Positions 26,701-35,940 are shown, counted from the stretch's first letter. The stretch is DNA of 64,000 nt from Streptomyces cyanogenus (GCF_017526105.1 NZ_CP071839.1:1612001-1676000), one strand, 5' to 3'. The notes: a model not told the origin generated them from the sequence alone. Numbers and translations: made by a program.

Positions 26701-29054
26701 GGGTCGAACCCGGCCATGAACTGGTCCACTTGAGCCGCCGAGTAGATCCCGGCCGCTGCCATGGCCGTCCACTCGCCGACGCTGTGCCCGGCGACCGCGT
26801 CCGGTACGACGCCCATGCGGCGCAGGGCCTGGTCCAGCAGGCGGCCCACGCCCACGACACCGAAGCCGTGCCGGCCGATGTCGCCGACCCGGACGTCCGG
26901 GCCCGCGCCGGCGACCGGGGGGAGACCGAAGTGGGCGGCGATGTCGTCGGTGCGGGGCGTGAAGTCGGCCTCCAGGCCCGGGAAGACGAACACGACCTTG
27001 CCGCCGGCACGGCCGAGCAGCGGTCCCGGCCGGAACCACACGTCGCCGCGGCCGTGCCAGGCGCGGCCCTTGGCGACCGCGCGCCGTGCCAGGGCGAGCC
27101 GTTTGGCGGTCGGGTCCACGACGCCGAGCCGGACCGGACCGGCGTCGCCGTGCGTCCGTGCGGGATCGAGCCCGGCGTCGAGCACGGCCGCGTCTTCGGC
27201 ACCGAGCAGCGCGGCGAGAGCGTCGAGGTCAGCGGCGGAGAGCAGGAGAACACGCTCGGGCTCGCCGACACGGGCCGGCTGCCGCCGGGCCGGGGTGAGA
27301 GGAGCCGGGTCGGCCCAGGGCGTGGGTGGTGTCGCGCCGATCGCGGTGACGGGCGCTGCACCGGCCTCGAGCGCAGGCGATTCACCGGCCCCCGCCGACA
27401 GCCTTGCACCGCCTCCGGCAACGGTCTGCGCACCCTCCCCGGCCACCGGCCCCGCGCCGCCCCCGGCCACCGGCCCTGCACCAAGCCCGGCCGCAGGTCT
27501 CACACCACCCCCGGCCGCAGGTCTCACACCACCCCCGGCCGCAGGCCCCGCGCCGCCACCGGCCGCGCGGGCCGCGTTCCTCCGCAACCGGCCGCCGCTC
27601 CCGCCCGGCACGGGCCCGTGGCGGCCGCCCGTCGCCTCCTCCAGCACGACATGCGCGTTGATCCCCCCGAAGCCGAACGCGTTCACCGCGGCCCGGCGGA
27701 CCCGCTGGGAGGCGCCGGTCTCCCAGGGCCGGGCCCGCTCCAGGGTGTGGAAGCGGGTGGTGGCGAGGGCGGGGTGGGGGTCGTCGCAGTGGAGGGTGGG
27801 CAGGAGGGTGCGGTGGTGGAGGGCGAGCGCGGCCTTGACCAGGCCGGCCACTCCCGCCGCGGGCATGGTGTGGCCGATCATCGACTTCACCGAGCCGAGC
27901 ACCGGCCGGCCCCCGTCCCCGGCTCCGCTCGTGCCCGGCCCGAACACCTCGGCGAGGGTGGTGAGTTCGGCGGTGTCCCCGGCCGGCGTGGCGGTGCCGT
28001 GCGCCTCCAGCAGGCCGATCGAGTCCGGTGCGGCGGGGTCGAGTCCGGCGGCCCGCCAGGCCTCGCGCACGGCGCGGGTCTGCCCGCCCGGGTCGGGGGT
28101 GACGAGCCCCGCCGTACGGCCGTCGCCGGCCACGCCCGTACCCCGGATCACGGCGTACACCCGGTCGCCGTCGCGTTCGGCGTCGACGAGCCGTTTCAGT
28201 ACGACGACACCGGTGCCCTCGCCGATGAGGATGCCGTCGGCATCGCGGTGGAAGGGACGGATGCGTTCCGTCGGGGACAGGGCCCGCAGCTGGGAGAAGA
28301 CGCTCCACAGGGTGATGTCGTGGCAGTGGTGCACTCCCCCGGCCAGCATCAGGTCGCAGCGGCCGCTGCTGAGCGCGGTGACCGCCTGGTCGACGGCGAC
28401 CAGGGAGGAGGCGCAGGCCGCGTCGACGGTGTAGGCGGGGCCGCGCAGGTCGAGGCGGTTGGCGATGCGCGAGGCGGCGAGGTTGGGCACCAGCCCGATC
28501 GCGGCGTCGGGGCTGTCGGGGCCGAGCCGTTCGGTGAACGCGTCCCGGATCCGGTCGAGTTGGCCGGGTGCCAGGTCGGGCAGCAACTCACCGAGCGTAC
28601 GCGTGAGTTGGTGGGCGGTGCGCACCCGCTGGTCGAGCCGGGCGAGGCCGGGGGTGAGATAGCCGCCACGGCCCAGGACGACCCCGATCCGGTGCCGGTC
28701 GGGCAGCCGTTCGGTGCCGCCGGCGTCGGCGAGCGCGGCGGCGGCCACGTCGAGGGCGATCAGCTGGTCGGGTTCGGTGCCGGCGACCGAGGCGGGCATG
28801 ATGCCGTAGCGGGTGACCTCGACCTCGGGCGGGCCGGCCACGAATCCGCCGCGCCGGCAGTACACCCGGCCCGCGACGGCGGGTCCGGCGGCCGAGCCGG
28901 GATGGTAGTAGTCGGCGTCCCAGCGGTCGGCGGGGACGCCGGTGATGGCGTCGGTGCCGTCCCGCAGGTTGCGCCAGTAGGCGTCCAGGTCGCGGGCGCC
29001 GGGCAGCAGCACCGCCATCCCGACGACGGCGACGGGTGTCTGGGGTGGCGTCAT
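23784..29054 (-). CDS. Iterative PUFA/enediyne-like PKS: KS-AT-DH-PPTase
   Basis: 1756 residues. KS about 5-470 (active Cys in DAACASS near 214, His in EAHGTAT near 347 and IGHTMPAAG). Gly/Ala/Pro/Val linker of 8-residue repeats (about 500-540). AT about 680-960 with GHSVGEW near 757. Ala/Ser/Thr/Pro linker with 12-residue repeats (about 1085-1160). Product-template-like DH about 1215-1500 (His in LLDHCFF; probable second acid in LLDNVGQLLGYW). C-terminal Sfp-type PPTase about 1560-1740 (PGIDIEEVADRD and FWAAKEAVAKAEG). No KR, ER or ACP. It starts 1 nt after the PKS A stop, so the two form one machine. DH-PPTase at the C-terminus recalls enediyne PKSE. Confidence 0.92.
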   Translation of the reverse strand: MTPPQTPVAVVGMAVLLPGARDLDAYWRNLRDGTDAITGVPADRWDADYYHPGSAAGPAVAGRVYCRRGGFVAGPPEVEVTRYGIMPASVAGTEPDQLIALDVAAAALADAGGTERLPDRHRIGVVLGRGGYLTPGLARLDQRVRTAHQLTRTLGELLPDLAPGQLDRIRDAFTERLGPDSPDAAIGLVPNLAASRIANRLDLRGPAYTVDAACASSLVAVDQAVTALSSGRCDLMLAGGVHHCHDITLWSVFSQLRALSPTERIRPFHRDADGILIGEGTGVVVLKRLVDAERDGDRVYAVIRGTGVAGDGRTAGLVTPDPGGQTRAVREAWRAAGLDPAAPDSIGLLEAHGTATPAGDTAELTTLAEVFGPGTSGAGDGGRPVLGSVKSMIGHTMPAAGVAGLVKAALALHHRTLLPTLHCDDPHPALATTRFHTLERARPWETGASQRVRRAAVNAFGFGGINAHVVLEEATGGRHGPVPGGSGGRLRRNAARAAGGGAGPAAGGGVRPAAGGGVRPAAGLGAGPVAGGGAGPVAGEGAQTVAGGGARLSAGAGESPALEAGAAPVTAIGATPPTPWADPAPLTPARRQPARVGEPERVLLLSAADLDALAALLGAEDAAVLDAGLDPARTHGDAGPVRLGVVDPTAKRLALARRAVAKGRAWHGRGDVWFRPGPLLGRAGGKVVFVFPGLEADFTPRTDDIAAHFGLPPVAGAGPDVRVGDIGRHGFGVVGVGRLLDQALRRMGVVPDAVAGHSVGEWTAMAAAGIYSAAQVDQFMAGFDPDAVTVPGLAFAAVGTSADHVRAALAGTWADSGIVLSHDNAPRQSMVCGPGQAVADLARALRAEGVLCQVLPFRSGFHTPMLEPYLAPIKEAADRFRLHPPTVPVWSGTTAAPFPRDEPAVRELFVRHLLEPVRFRELTEALYAAGHRVFVQTGPGRLPSLIGDTLGDRDHLAVAANSPHHSGLAQLRCVATALWTAGASVAPYAPPRTPAAGPAVTRPPVRLDLGSALVSLDGPTREALRAQLRPTPRTDESARPAPSGTPALDALAVHHPAAAELTALLRDTATTAAELITASHRPASRPPTPAGPRAATSAPVPTGAPAATSASVPAGTRAATSASAPAGTRVATSAPVPAVTRVATSAPVPAGTRAATSASAPAGGPAGAPTATKPSTTTTAPTATTPPATPGTLAPATPAPTSAPTSPATTTSLHISPHSMPHLLDHCFFRQRPGWPDLEDRWPVVPATTIVRHMMEAAEAAAPGLRAVAVHGARFDRWLTAVPPVDVPVTVAPDPDRPDDRVTVTLGPTARAVVELAPQHPAPPPPGALPAGPERVPDHTAAQLYRDRWMFHGPRFQGLTELTALGERHIRGVITTPAAPGALLDNVGQLLGYWIMATRTERTVVFPVQLGRARFHGPHPEPGTEVHCLLRITSLTDTVLEADAELTVGGRVWARLTGWQDRRFDNDPTTRPVERFPERHTLSTAMPGGWALVHERWPDLASRELIMRNSLGGAERAEYAERPPRGRRQWLLGRIAVKDAVRHLLWQQGEGPVFPAELRVGNDELGRPYVTGVHGRELPPLDVSLAHRAEAAVAIVRPYRPQPGPGIDIEEVADRDPATLTTALGPAELRLLRARCADGGDAQAVWFTRFWAAKEAVAKAEGVGFGGRPRDFAVLETAPDGSRLLVSGRLERAYTVHCAPAANPPALPRRTYVVAWTAGPGADDGPPGRPDAGPPDAQADAQADAPAAPAAEEYPR
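25582..25797. repeat. Six 36-bp tandem repeats in PKS B linker
   Basis: Units start at 25582, 25618, 25654, 25690, 25726 and 25762 and encode 12-residue Ala/Thr/Ser/Pro repeats between AT and DH. They keep the reading frame. Confidence 0.9.
27438..27557. repeat. Five 24-bp tandem repeats in PKS B linker
   Basis: Units of 24 bp from 27438 encode 8-residue Gly-Gly-Gly-x-x-Pro-x-Ala repeats between KS and AT. The third and fourth units are identical. Confidence 0.9.
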
Positions 29055-29055
29055 G

Positions 29056-32000
29056 TCACCAGCCCGACGCGGTGTAGACGACGGCGCGGGCCGCCGGGTC
29101 GCCCCAGGCGAGTTCGCGGAGCAGGGCCGCGGTGCCCTCGTCCGGGTCGATCAGCGCGACCCCGCGCCGGGCATAGGCGCGGCCGAGTTCCGCGCCGACC
29201 ATGCCGGGGTGGCCGGCGGCCGGCGCCCAGGGTCCCCAGTGGACGGTCAGGACCCGTCGGCCGGTACGGGCGGCCCAGTCGGCGCCGAGCGTCTCCAGGG
29301 CGTCGTTCGCGGCCGCGTAGTCGGCCTGCCCCCGGTTGCCGAGGACGGCGGCGATGCTGCCGAACAGCACGGTGAACGCCGGTGCGGCGGGCAGTTCGTC
29401 CAGCGCGGCGAACAGCGCGCCGGCCCCGGCCGTCTTCGTGCCGTAGACCCGCTGGAAGGACTCGGGGGTCTTCTCCGCGATCAGCCGGTCCTCGATCACG
29501 CCGGCGGCGAAGACGGCACCGTCGAGCCGGCCGTGTTCGGCGTGGATCTCCTTGACGGCCTGCAGGACGGCGTCCCGTTCGCGGAAGTCCACCGAACGGT
29601 AGCGGGCCGGGCTGCCGAGGGCGGTGAGTTCGGCGAGTGTGCTGCTGATCTCCCGCTGGGCGAGGATCAGTTCGGCGGCCCGGTTGATCTCGTCGGGCCT
29701 CGGGGCGCCGGGGCCCGCGGCGAGCGCCGCCCGCAGCTCGACGGTGGTGCGGGCCCCGGCGGTGTGCGGGGCCTCGGGTGCGGTCGGCGCGGGCGTGCGG
29801 CCGAGCAGCTCGATCCGGCACCGGCAGGCGGCGGCCAGGGTGGCCGCGAACCTCGCCGTGATGCCCCGGGCCCCGCCGGCCAGCAGGACCACGGAGTCCC
29901 GGTCGAGCCCGAGCGCGGCGGCCTCGGCGGCGCCGTCCCCGGCGGGTCCGGCGCCGGTGCTGCCGAGCGGTCCGAGCGGTGCGGGCACCAGGTCCAGCCC
30001 CCGGCGGTGTCCGGGGGCCGTGCGCAGTACGACGGGCGCCGGGTCGGGGGCGCGCAGCTCGGCGAGCACCGCGTCGGCCACGGCCGCCGGGCCGGTGTCG
30101 CCCACCGCGCATACCCGTGCCAGCAGGTCCGGATACTCGCGGCCGACGCTGCGGACGAGGCCGTCCAGTCCCGCCGACCGCAGCGCACCGGCGCCGTCGG
30201 CGGCGCGTACCGCCAGCAGCACGCGGGGCGCGCACGCCAGCGCCGCCCGGAGTACCGGGAAGGCGTCCGGCAGCACCGGGTGGTCCGGGCCGGGCAGCGC
30301 GCCCAGGTACAGGACGCCGTGGACCGGGCCGTCGGCGGCGCCGAGGAGGTGGTCGCGCTCGCGGAGCACGGTGTCGGCGCCGGACTCGGCGAGCCGCGCG
30401 GCGACCTCGGCCGCCGTGGCTTCGGCACCGCCGAGGAGGACGAACCGCCTGCCGGACAGGTCGGCGGCGGGGTCCGGGCCGGGCAGCGGGACCGGCCGCA
30501 GCTCGTAGCGCCGGGGGGCGACACCGACGGCCGTGTCCGGCTCCGTCGCGGCGTCCGGCTCCTGGCCGCCCCCGGTGGCCGCGCCCGTCCGTGCGGTCAG
30601 CCACGCCGTCACGGCCGCCGCTGTGCGCGCCTTGGCCAGTTCCTCCAGTTCGGTGTCGTCGAGGAGTTCCGCGCCGCCCGCGATGCCCAGGCGCCGGGCG
30701 AGTTCGCCCGCGATCTCGGCGCGCTTGATGGAGTCGATGCTGAGGTCGGCTTCCAGGTCCAGATCGGGTTCGATCATGTCGACGGGGTAGCCGGTGCGTT
30801 CGCTGATGATCTCCCGGACGACCCGTTCGACGTCGTCCGGCGGACCGGGCTCGCGGTCATCGGCCGGCTGCGCAGGGACGGGCGGCTGCCGCACGGTCTC
30901 CACCGGCCCCGGGGCCGGCGCGGGCGCCACCGGCACGACGGGCGCCGGTGCCGTGGCGCCGAAGTAGGTGAGCAGCACGTCCCGCTGGGCGGCGATCATC
31001 TCCCGGCTGGTGCGCAGGAATTCGGAGATCAGGGCGTCCCGGTCGACGGGGGCGCCGTTCGGCTGGTCGGTCGTCACGGTCGTCTCCAGGACGCGTCGGG
31101 CCGGCGCGAGGGCACCGGGCAGGAGGGCTCCGTCGGCCGTACGCACGAGGTGTCCGTCGACCGTCCAGCCGGGCCGCTTCGGCGCCGGGGTGCGCAGCGC
31201 GTCGACGGCGTCACGGCCCCGGAGGAGCCAGGCGGCGCGTACCGGCCGGCCGGCGACGGCGAGCCGGGCGAGGGCGTCGAGCCAGCCGGCCAGGCCGCTG
31301 TCGGGCCGGGGCTCGCAGGCGACCGTGCGGTGCGGGCGGTCGCCGAGGATCTGGCCGACGAGCCGGGTGAGGACCGTGCCCGGGCCCGCTTCGACGAAGA
31401 TCCGCGCGCCTGCCTCGTACATCGCCTCGATCTGCGCGGCGAAGGCCACCGGGGCGCCGATCTGTGCGGCGAGTCCGGCGCGCACGGCGTCGGGGTCCGG
31501 CGGGTACGGGGTGGCGGTGCGGTTGGCCCAGACGGGGAACTCGGGGGCGCGGACCGGCTTGTCCGCGAGGACCTTGGCGAACCTCTCCCCCGCGGCGGCC
31601 ACCAGCGGGCTGTGGAAGGCGCAGGCCACCGGGATGCGGCGGGCGCCGAGCCCGCCGGCACGCAGCGCCTGTACGGCGGTGTCGACATCCGGTGTCGGTC
31701 CGGAGATCACCGTCTGCTCGGGCGAGTTGAGGTTGGCGACGACGACCGACTCGGGTGCCCCGGCCGTGCGCAGGACGCGCACGACGGTGTCGGCGGGGGC
31801 GCCGACGGCGGCCATGGTGCCGGGCTCGTCGCCGGCCGCCGCCAGGATCGCCCCGGCCCGCTCGGCGCTCAGCTCCAGCAGGGTCTCCGGGTCGAGGGCG
31901 CCGGCCGCGGCGAGGGCGGCCAGTTCGCCGTAGCTGTGCCCGGCGGCGAGGTCGGGGTGGACGCCGGCCGAGGTGAGGAAGGCGTGGGCGGCGAGGCCGG

Positions 32001-35000
32001 TGATGCCGAGGGCGGGCTGTGCCGTCCGGGTGTCGGTGAGCGCGGCCCGCTGCCGGTCACGGGCGGTGTCGTCGAAGGCGGCCGGCGGGAAGATCCGGTC
32101 GGCGTGGGCGCGGCCGAGGTGCAGGTAGTGCCGCAGTTCGGGCAGGGCGATCAGCAGTTCGGCGAGCATGCCGGTGCGCTGGCTGCCCTGGCCGGGGAAG
32201 AGGAAGGCCACCTGGCCGGCGGCCGGATCCGCGAGGTGTGTCCCCGCGCCCGGGTGCGGCTCCCCGGACAGCACGCGCCGCAGGTGGGCGACCAGTTCCC
32301 CGGTGTCGCGGGCCACGAACGCCGCCTGGACGGGTTCGTGGGAGGTGTCGGCGCGGTGGGCCGCGGCGAGGGCCAGGTCGCGCAGCCGCCAGGGGCTGCC
32401 GTCGGCCTCGGCGGCCCGGAGGAGCTCCTCGGCGTCCCGGCGGACCGCCGCCGGGTCCCGGCCGCGGAGGAGGAACAGTTCGGCGGGCCAGGCGTCCAGG
32501 GCCTGCCGGGGCGGCGGTGCGTCCGCGTACGCCGCCACTACGGCGTGGAAGTTGGTGCCGCCGAAGCCGAACGCGCTGACCCCGGCGAGGCGTTCGGCGG
32601 GCGGTGCCGCCCAGGGCCGGGCGCGGGCGTGGAAGACGAACGGGCTGCCGGCCTCGTCCCAGGCCGGGTTGGGCCGCTCCAGGTGCAGGGTGGGCGGCTT
32701 GACGCCGGTGTACAGCGCCAGGGTGGCCTTGATCAGTCCGGCGAGTCCGGCGGCGCACTTGGTGTGCCCGATCTGCGACTTGACCGAGCCGAGCGCGCAG
32801 CCGCCGGTCGCGGCACCGGCCTCGGCGAACACCTCGCCGAGCACGGTGAGTTCGGTGCGGTCACCGACGACGGTCCCGGTGCCGTGCGCCTCCACCAGAC
32901 CGACCGCGGCGGGCGGGACACCGGCGTTGCGATACGCCCGCTGCAGCGCGGCCCGCTGGCCTTCGGGGCGGGGTGCGGTCAGGCCGAGGGAGCGGCCGTC
33001 GCTGGCGGAGCCGAGGCCCTTGACGACGCCGTAGATACGGTCGCCGTCGCGTTCGGCGTCGGCGAGCCGCTTGAGGACCACGCAGGCCACGCCCTCGCCG
33101 AGGGCGATGCCGTCTGCGGAGGCGTCGAAGGCGCGCGAGCGGCCGGCCGGGGAGAGTGCGTGGACGGAGGAGAACAGGACGTAGTCGTTGATGCCGTTGT
33201 GCAGGTCGGCCCCGCCGCACAGGACGAGGCCGCTGGTGCCGCAGACGAGTTCCTTGCAGGCGACGTCCAGCGCGGCGAGGGAGGAGGCGCAGGCGGCGTC
33301 GACGGTGTAGTTGGCGCCGCCGAGGTCGAGGCGGTTGGCGATCCGACCGGAGATGACGTTGGCGAGCATGCCGGGGAAGGAGTCCTCGGTGAGGCGGGGC
33401 AGCTGTTCGTCGAGTCCGTCGGGGACCTTGCCGTAGTAGGACGGGAGGACGGCGCGCAGGGTGACGGCGTTGGACAGGTCGCTGCCGGCCTCGGCGCCGA
33501 AGACGACGGAGGTGCGGGAACGGTCGAAGTCCCGTCCGTCGTCGCCGTATCCGGCGTCGTCCAGTGCCCTGCGGGCCGCCTCCAGGGACAGCAGCTGCAC
33601 GGGTTCGATGCTGCCGAGGGAGGCGGGCGGGATGCCGTAGCGCAGCGGGTCGAAGGGGACGGGTGGCAGGAAGCCGCCCCATGTGGATGCCGTGTGGCCG
33701 GCGGTGCGGTGCACGGCGGGGTCCCAGCGGTCGGGGGGGACCTCGGTGACGGCGTCGCGTCCGGTGACGATGTTCGCCCAGAAGGTGGCGAGGTCGGGGG
33801 CCTGCGGGAACATGCACGCCATGCCGACGATCGCGATGTCGAGCGGTGGGGGCGGCGGGGGTTCAGGGGTGGCGCGGGGGCCGGGGTGCGCGGCTCGGGC
33901 CTGCGCGGCGGGGACGTCATGGGTGACTTGGGCGTCATGGGTGACCCTGGTGACCCGGGTGTCGTCGGTGTCCTGGGCCGCCCGTGCGGCGAGGAACTCG
34001 GCCGCGCCGTCGGTCACCGCGTGGTGGAGGGCCGCCACGGTGGTGGGCGCCGAGCGCAGGACGGCGACCTGGCCCGCCATGAACAGCCCCTCGTTCAGCT
34101 GCCGTTCGTCGTCGACGTCCTGCAACGCGCCGTCGTCGGCGCGGGTCAGGCCCTTGCTGGCGAGGCGCAGCCGGCCGACGTTCAGCCGCTCCAGCCGTTC
34201 CCACACCTCGCGGTCGGGCAGGCCCTGTGCCCGTAACGCGGCCTCCCGGTCGCGGTAGTCACGGGTGAACGGGCTGGGCACGCAACGGGTGGCGTGCCCG
34301 GGCGCCGTCTCCAGCAGAGCGGTCCCGGTGGCGGCGAGGACCTGGCGCTGGAAGAGCGGCCGGACGGCGCCGTGGGTGACGGCCTCCGCGGTGAACAGGT
34401 AGGCGGTGCCCATGAGGACGCCGACGGCGGCGCCCCGGGCGGTGAGCGGGGCGGCCAGCGCGGCGACCATGGCCGCGGACCGCGCGTCGTGGACACCGCC
34501 CGCGAAGAACAGCTCCAGCCGCCGCGCCGCCTCCTCCCCGGACTGCGCCACGAAGTCCTCCAGGACGGCGAGCTGGGCCTCCCAGAGCGGGAAGGAGGCC
34601 CGGGGTCCGACGTGCCCGCCGCACTCGGAGCCCTCGAACACGAACCTGCGGGCGCCCGCGTCGAGGAACTGGCGCAGCAATCCCGGCGAAGGCACGTGCA
34701 GGAAGGTGCGGATCCCGGCCCGTTCCAGCGCCTCGGCCTGGGCGGGCCGGCCGCCCGCGATGATCGCGTGCGTGGGCCGCAGCTCCCGTACGGCGTCCAG
34801 CTGGGCGGTGCGGATGTCCTCGGGTGCGAAGCCGAGCACGCCGACGCCCCAGGGCCGGCCGTCGAGCACGGCCCGTGCCTCGGTGAGCAGGTCCCGGGTC
34901 CGGGCGCCGTCGGCCAGGGCGAGGGCGAGGAAGGGCAGCGCCCCTCCCTCGGCCACGGCGGCGGCGAATCCGGCCTGGTCGCTGACCCGTGTCATGGGCC

Positions 35001-35940
35001 CCTGCGCGACCGGCAGCCGGGTGCCCAGCGCTCGGCTCATGGCCGACCCCGGCCGCAGGGCCGTACCTGCCGGTGCCGCCCCGGCACCGATGACCTCGTG
35101 CATCGCCGCGGACAGTCCGCGCACGACCGCGCGCACGTCGCGCCACCTTTCGGCGAACCGGGCGGCGAGGAAGCCGTCCTGGCCCACCGGGAGCAGCCGG
35201 CCGCGCAACTCGCGGGCGCCCAGCAGGGAGGCGACCGCTTCGGGATCGCCGGCGGGCGGCTGTGGCGCGTCGGGGCCGCGGCGCCGCAGTACCCGGTGTC
35301 CGCCGAGCAGCACGGTCTCCGAGCCGTCCAGGGAGCGCAGCACCGCCCGGACCGCCTCGGGCAGTCCCGATTCGGGGAGCAGGGCCAGTTGGCTGTCCAG
35401 GACGACACCGGCCGCGCCGCCGGCCACGGCGGCCGCGGCCGTGCGGGGGCCGACGCCTCCACAGGCCCAGACGGGCAGGCCGGTCGACTCCTCGTCCGCC
35501 AGCAGCTGTTGCAGCAGGACGAAGGTGCTCAGCTCGCCGACCCGGCCGCCGCTCTCGCAGCCCCGGGCGATCAGTCCCCGGGCGCCCGCGCGGGCGGCCG
35601 CACGGGCCTGTCCGAGACCGGTGACCTCCGCCAACACGCGGGTCTCACCGGGCAGTTCAGCTGCCGTCCAGGGTGCGTCCGCGGTGAGGACCACCGTGTC
35701 GACCGGTTCGCCGAGGTCGGCGGGGGTGAGGGCGCAGCGCCCGGTCACCCGTATGCCGAAGGGGCCCGGCGCGGCCCGTCTCAGCCGGGACAGCTGCTCG
35801 CGGGACCTTCGGTCGCCGGCGGCCAGGTCCAGGACGCCGAGCGCACCGGCCGCGGTGGCGGCAGTGGCGAGAGCGGCGTCGGGTTCTCCGAAAGGGGTGA
35901 GGCACAGGATCAGGTCGTGGGCACGCACAGGGGAGGTCAT
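29056..35940 (-). CDS. Iterative PUFA-like PKS: NMO-NMO-KS-AT-ACP-KR
   Basis: 2294 residues. Two successive nitronate-monooxygenase/PfaD-like TIM barrels: about 1-220 (ARGCESGGRVGE, VWACGGVGPRTAAAAV) and about 300-600 (LPVAQGPMTRVSDQAGF, FEGSECGGHVGPR, VLMGTAYLFTAEAV), expected to supply FMN enoyl reduction. KS about 695-1130 (DAACASS near 882, EAHGTGT near 1018, IGHTKCAAG). AT about 1240-1530 (FPGQGSQ, GHSYGE near 1335). ACP near 1734 with the PUFA-type DSIKR Ser. KR about 1850-2290 (LLAGGARGITARF, Tyr in QADYAAAN near 2203). ATG 35940 has GGAG 7 nt upstream. It is first in an operon with PKS B. Product not known. Confidence 0.92.
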   Translation of the reverse strand: MTSPVRAHDLILCLTPFGEPDAALATAATAAGALGVLDLAAGDRRSREQLSRLRRAAPGPFGIRVTGRCALTPADLGEPVDTVVLTADAPWTAAELPGETRVLAEVTGLGQARAAARAGARGLIARGCESGGRVGELSTFVLLQQLLADEESTGLPVWACGGVGPRTAAAAVAGGAAGVVLDSQLALLPESGLPEAVRAVLRSLDGSETVLLGGHRVLRRRGPDAPQPPAGDPEAVASLLGARELRGRLLPVGQDGFLAARFAERWRDVRAVVRGLSAAMHEVIGAGAAPAGTALRPGSAMSRALGTRLPVAQGPMTRVSDQAGFAAAVAEGGALPFLALALADGARTRDLLTEARAVLDGRPWGVGVLGFAPEDIRTAQLDAVRELRPTHAIIAGGRPAQAEALERAGIRTFLHVPSPGLLRQFLDAGARRFVFEGSECGGHVGPRASFPLWEAQLAVLEDFVAQSGEEAARRLELFFAGGVHDARSAAMVAALAAPLTARGAAVGVLMGTAYLFTAEAVTHGAVRPLFQRQVLAATGTALLETAPGHATRCVPSPFTRDYRDREAALRAQGLPDREVWERLERLNVGRLRLASKGLTRADDGALQDVDDERQLNEGLFMAGQVAVLRSAPTTVAALHHAVTDGAAEFLAARAAQDTDDTRVTRVTHDAQVTHDVPAAQARAAHPGPRATPEPPPPPPLDIAIVGMACMFPQAPDLATFWANIVTGRDAVTEVPPDRWDPAVHRTAGHTASTWGGFLPPVPFDPLRYGIPPASLGSIEPVQLLSLEAARRALDDAGYGDDGRDFDRSRTSVVFGAEAGSDLSNAVTLRAVLPSYYGKVPDGLDEQLPRLTEDSFPGMLANVISGRIANRLDLGGANYTVDAACASSLAALDVACKELVCGTSGLVLCGGADLHNGINDYVLFSSVHALSPAGRSRAFDASADGIALGEGVACVVLKRLADAERDGDRIYGVVKGLGSASDGRSLGLTAPRPEGQRAALQRAYRNAGVPPAAVGLVEAHGTGTVVGDRTELTVLGEVFAEAGAATGGCALGSVKSQIGHTKCAAGLAGLIKATLALYTGVKPPTLHLERPNPAWDEAGSPFVFHARARPWAAPPAERLAGVSAFGFGGTNFHAVVAAYADAPPPRQALDAWPAELFLLRGRDPAAVRRDAEELLRAAEADGSPWRLRDLALAAAHRADTSHEPVQAAFVARDTGELVAHLRRVLSGEPHPGAGTHLADPAAGQVAFLFPGQGSQRTGMLAELLIALPELRHYLHLGRAHADRIFPPAAFDDTARDRQRAALTDTRTAQPALGITGLAAHAFLTSAGVHPDLAAGHSYGELAALAAAGALDPETLLELSAERAGAILAAAGDEPGTMAAVGAPADTVVRVLRTAGAPESVVVANLNSPEQTVISGPTPDVDTAVQALRAGGLGARRIPVACAFHSPLVAAAGERFAKVLADKPVRAPEFPVWANRTATPYPPDPDAVRAGLAAQIGAPVAFAAQIEAMYEAGARIFVEAGPGTVLTRLVGQILGDRPHRTVACEPRPDSGLAGWLDALARLAVAGRPVRAAWLLRGRDAVDALRTPAPKRPGWTVDGHLVRTADGALLPGALAPARRVLETTVTTDQPNGAPVDRDALISEFLRTSREMIAAQRDVLLTYFGATAPAPVVPVAPAPAPGPVETVRQPPVPAQPADDREPGPPDDVERVVREIISERTGYPVDMIEPDLDLEADLSIDSIKRAEIAGELARRLGIAGGAELLDDTELEELAKARTAAAVTAWLTARTGAATGGGQEPDAATEPDTAVGVAPRRYELRPVPLPGPDPAADLSGRRFVLLGGAEATAAEVAARLAESGADTVLRERDHLLGAADGPVHGVLYLGALPGPDHPVLPDAFPVLRAALACAPRVLLAVRAADGAGALRSAGLDGLVRSVGREYPDLLARVCAVGDTGPAAVADAVLAELRAPDPAPVVLRTAPGHRRGLDLVPAPLGPLGSTGAGPAGDGAAEAAALGLDRDSVVLLAGGARGITARFAATLAAACRCRIELLGRTPAPTAPEAPHTAGARTTVELRAALAAGPGAPRPDEINRAAELILAQREISSTLAELTALGSPARYRSVDFRERDAVLQAVKEIHAEHGRLDGAVFAAGVIEDRLIAEKTPESFQRVYGTKTAGAGALFAALDELPAAPAFTVLFGSIAAVLGNRGQADYAAANDALETLGADWAARTGRRVLTVHWGPWAPAAGHPGMVGAELGRAYARRGVALIDPDEGTAALLRELAWGDPAARAVVYTASGW

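Noticed and set aside
29053..34236. Very long open frame on the forward strand opposite PKS A
   Set aside because: High-GC codon bias leaves the antisense frame open. Its Gly/Arg/Val-rich translation has no domain, and the reverse strand carries clear KS, AT, ACP and KR motifs.
21485..35940. Enediyne biosynthetic cluster
   Set aside because: The DH-PPTase end recalls PKSE, but no E3/E4/E5/E10 cassette genes, thioesterase E10 or self-resistance genes lie nearby, and the KS-AT-ACP-KR part is in a separate protein.
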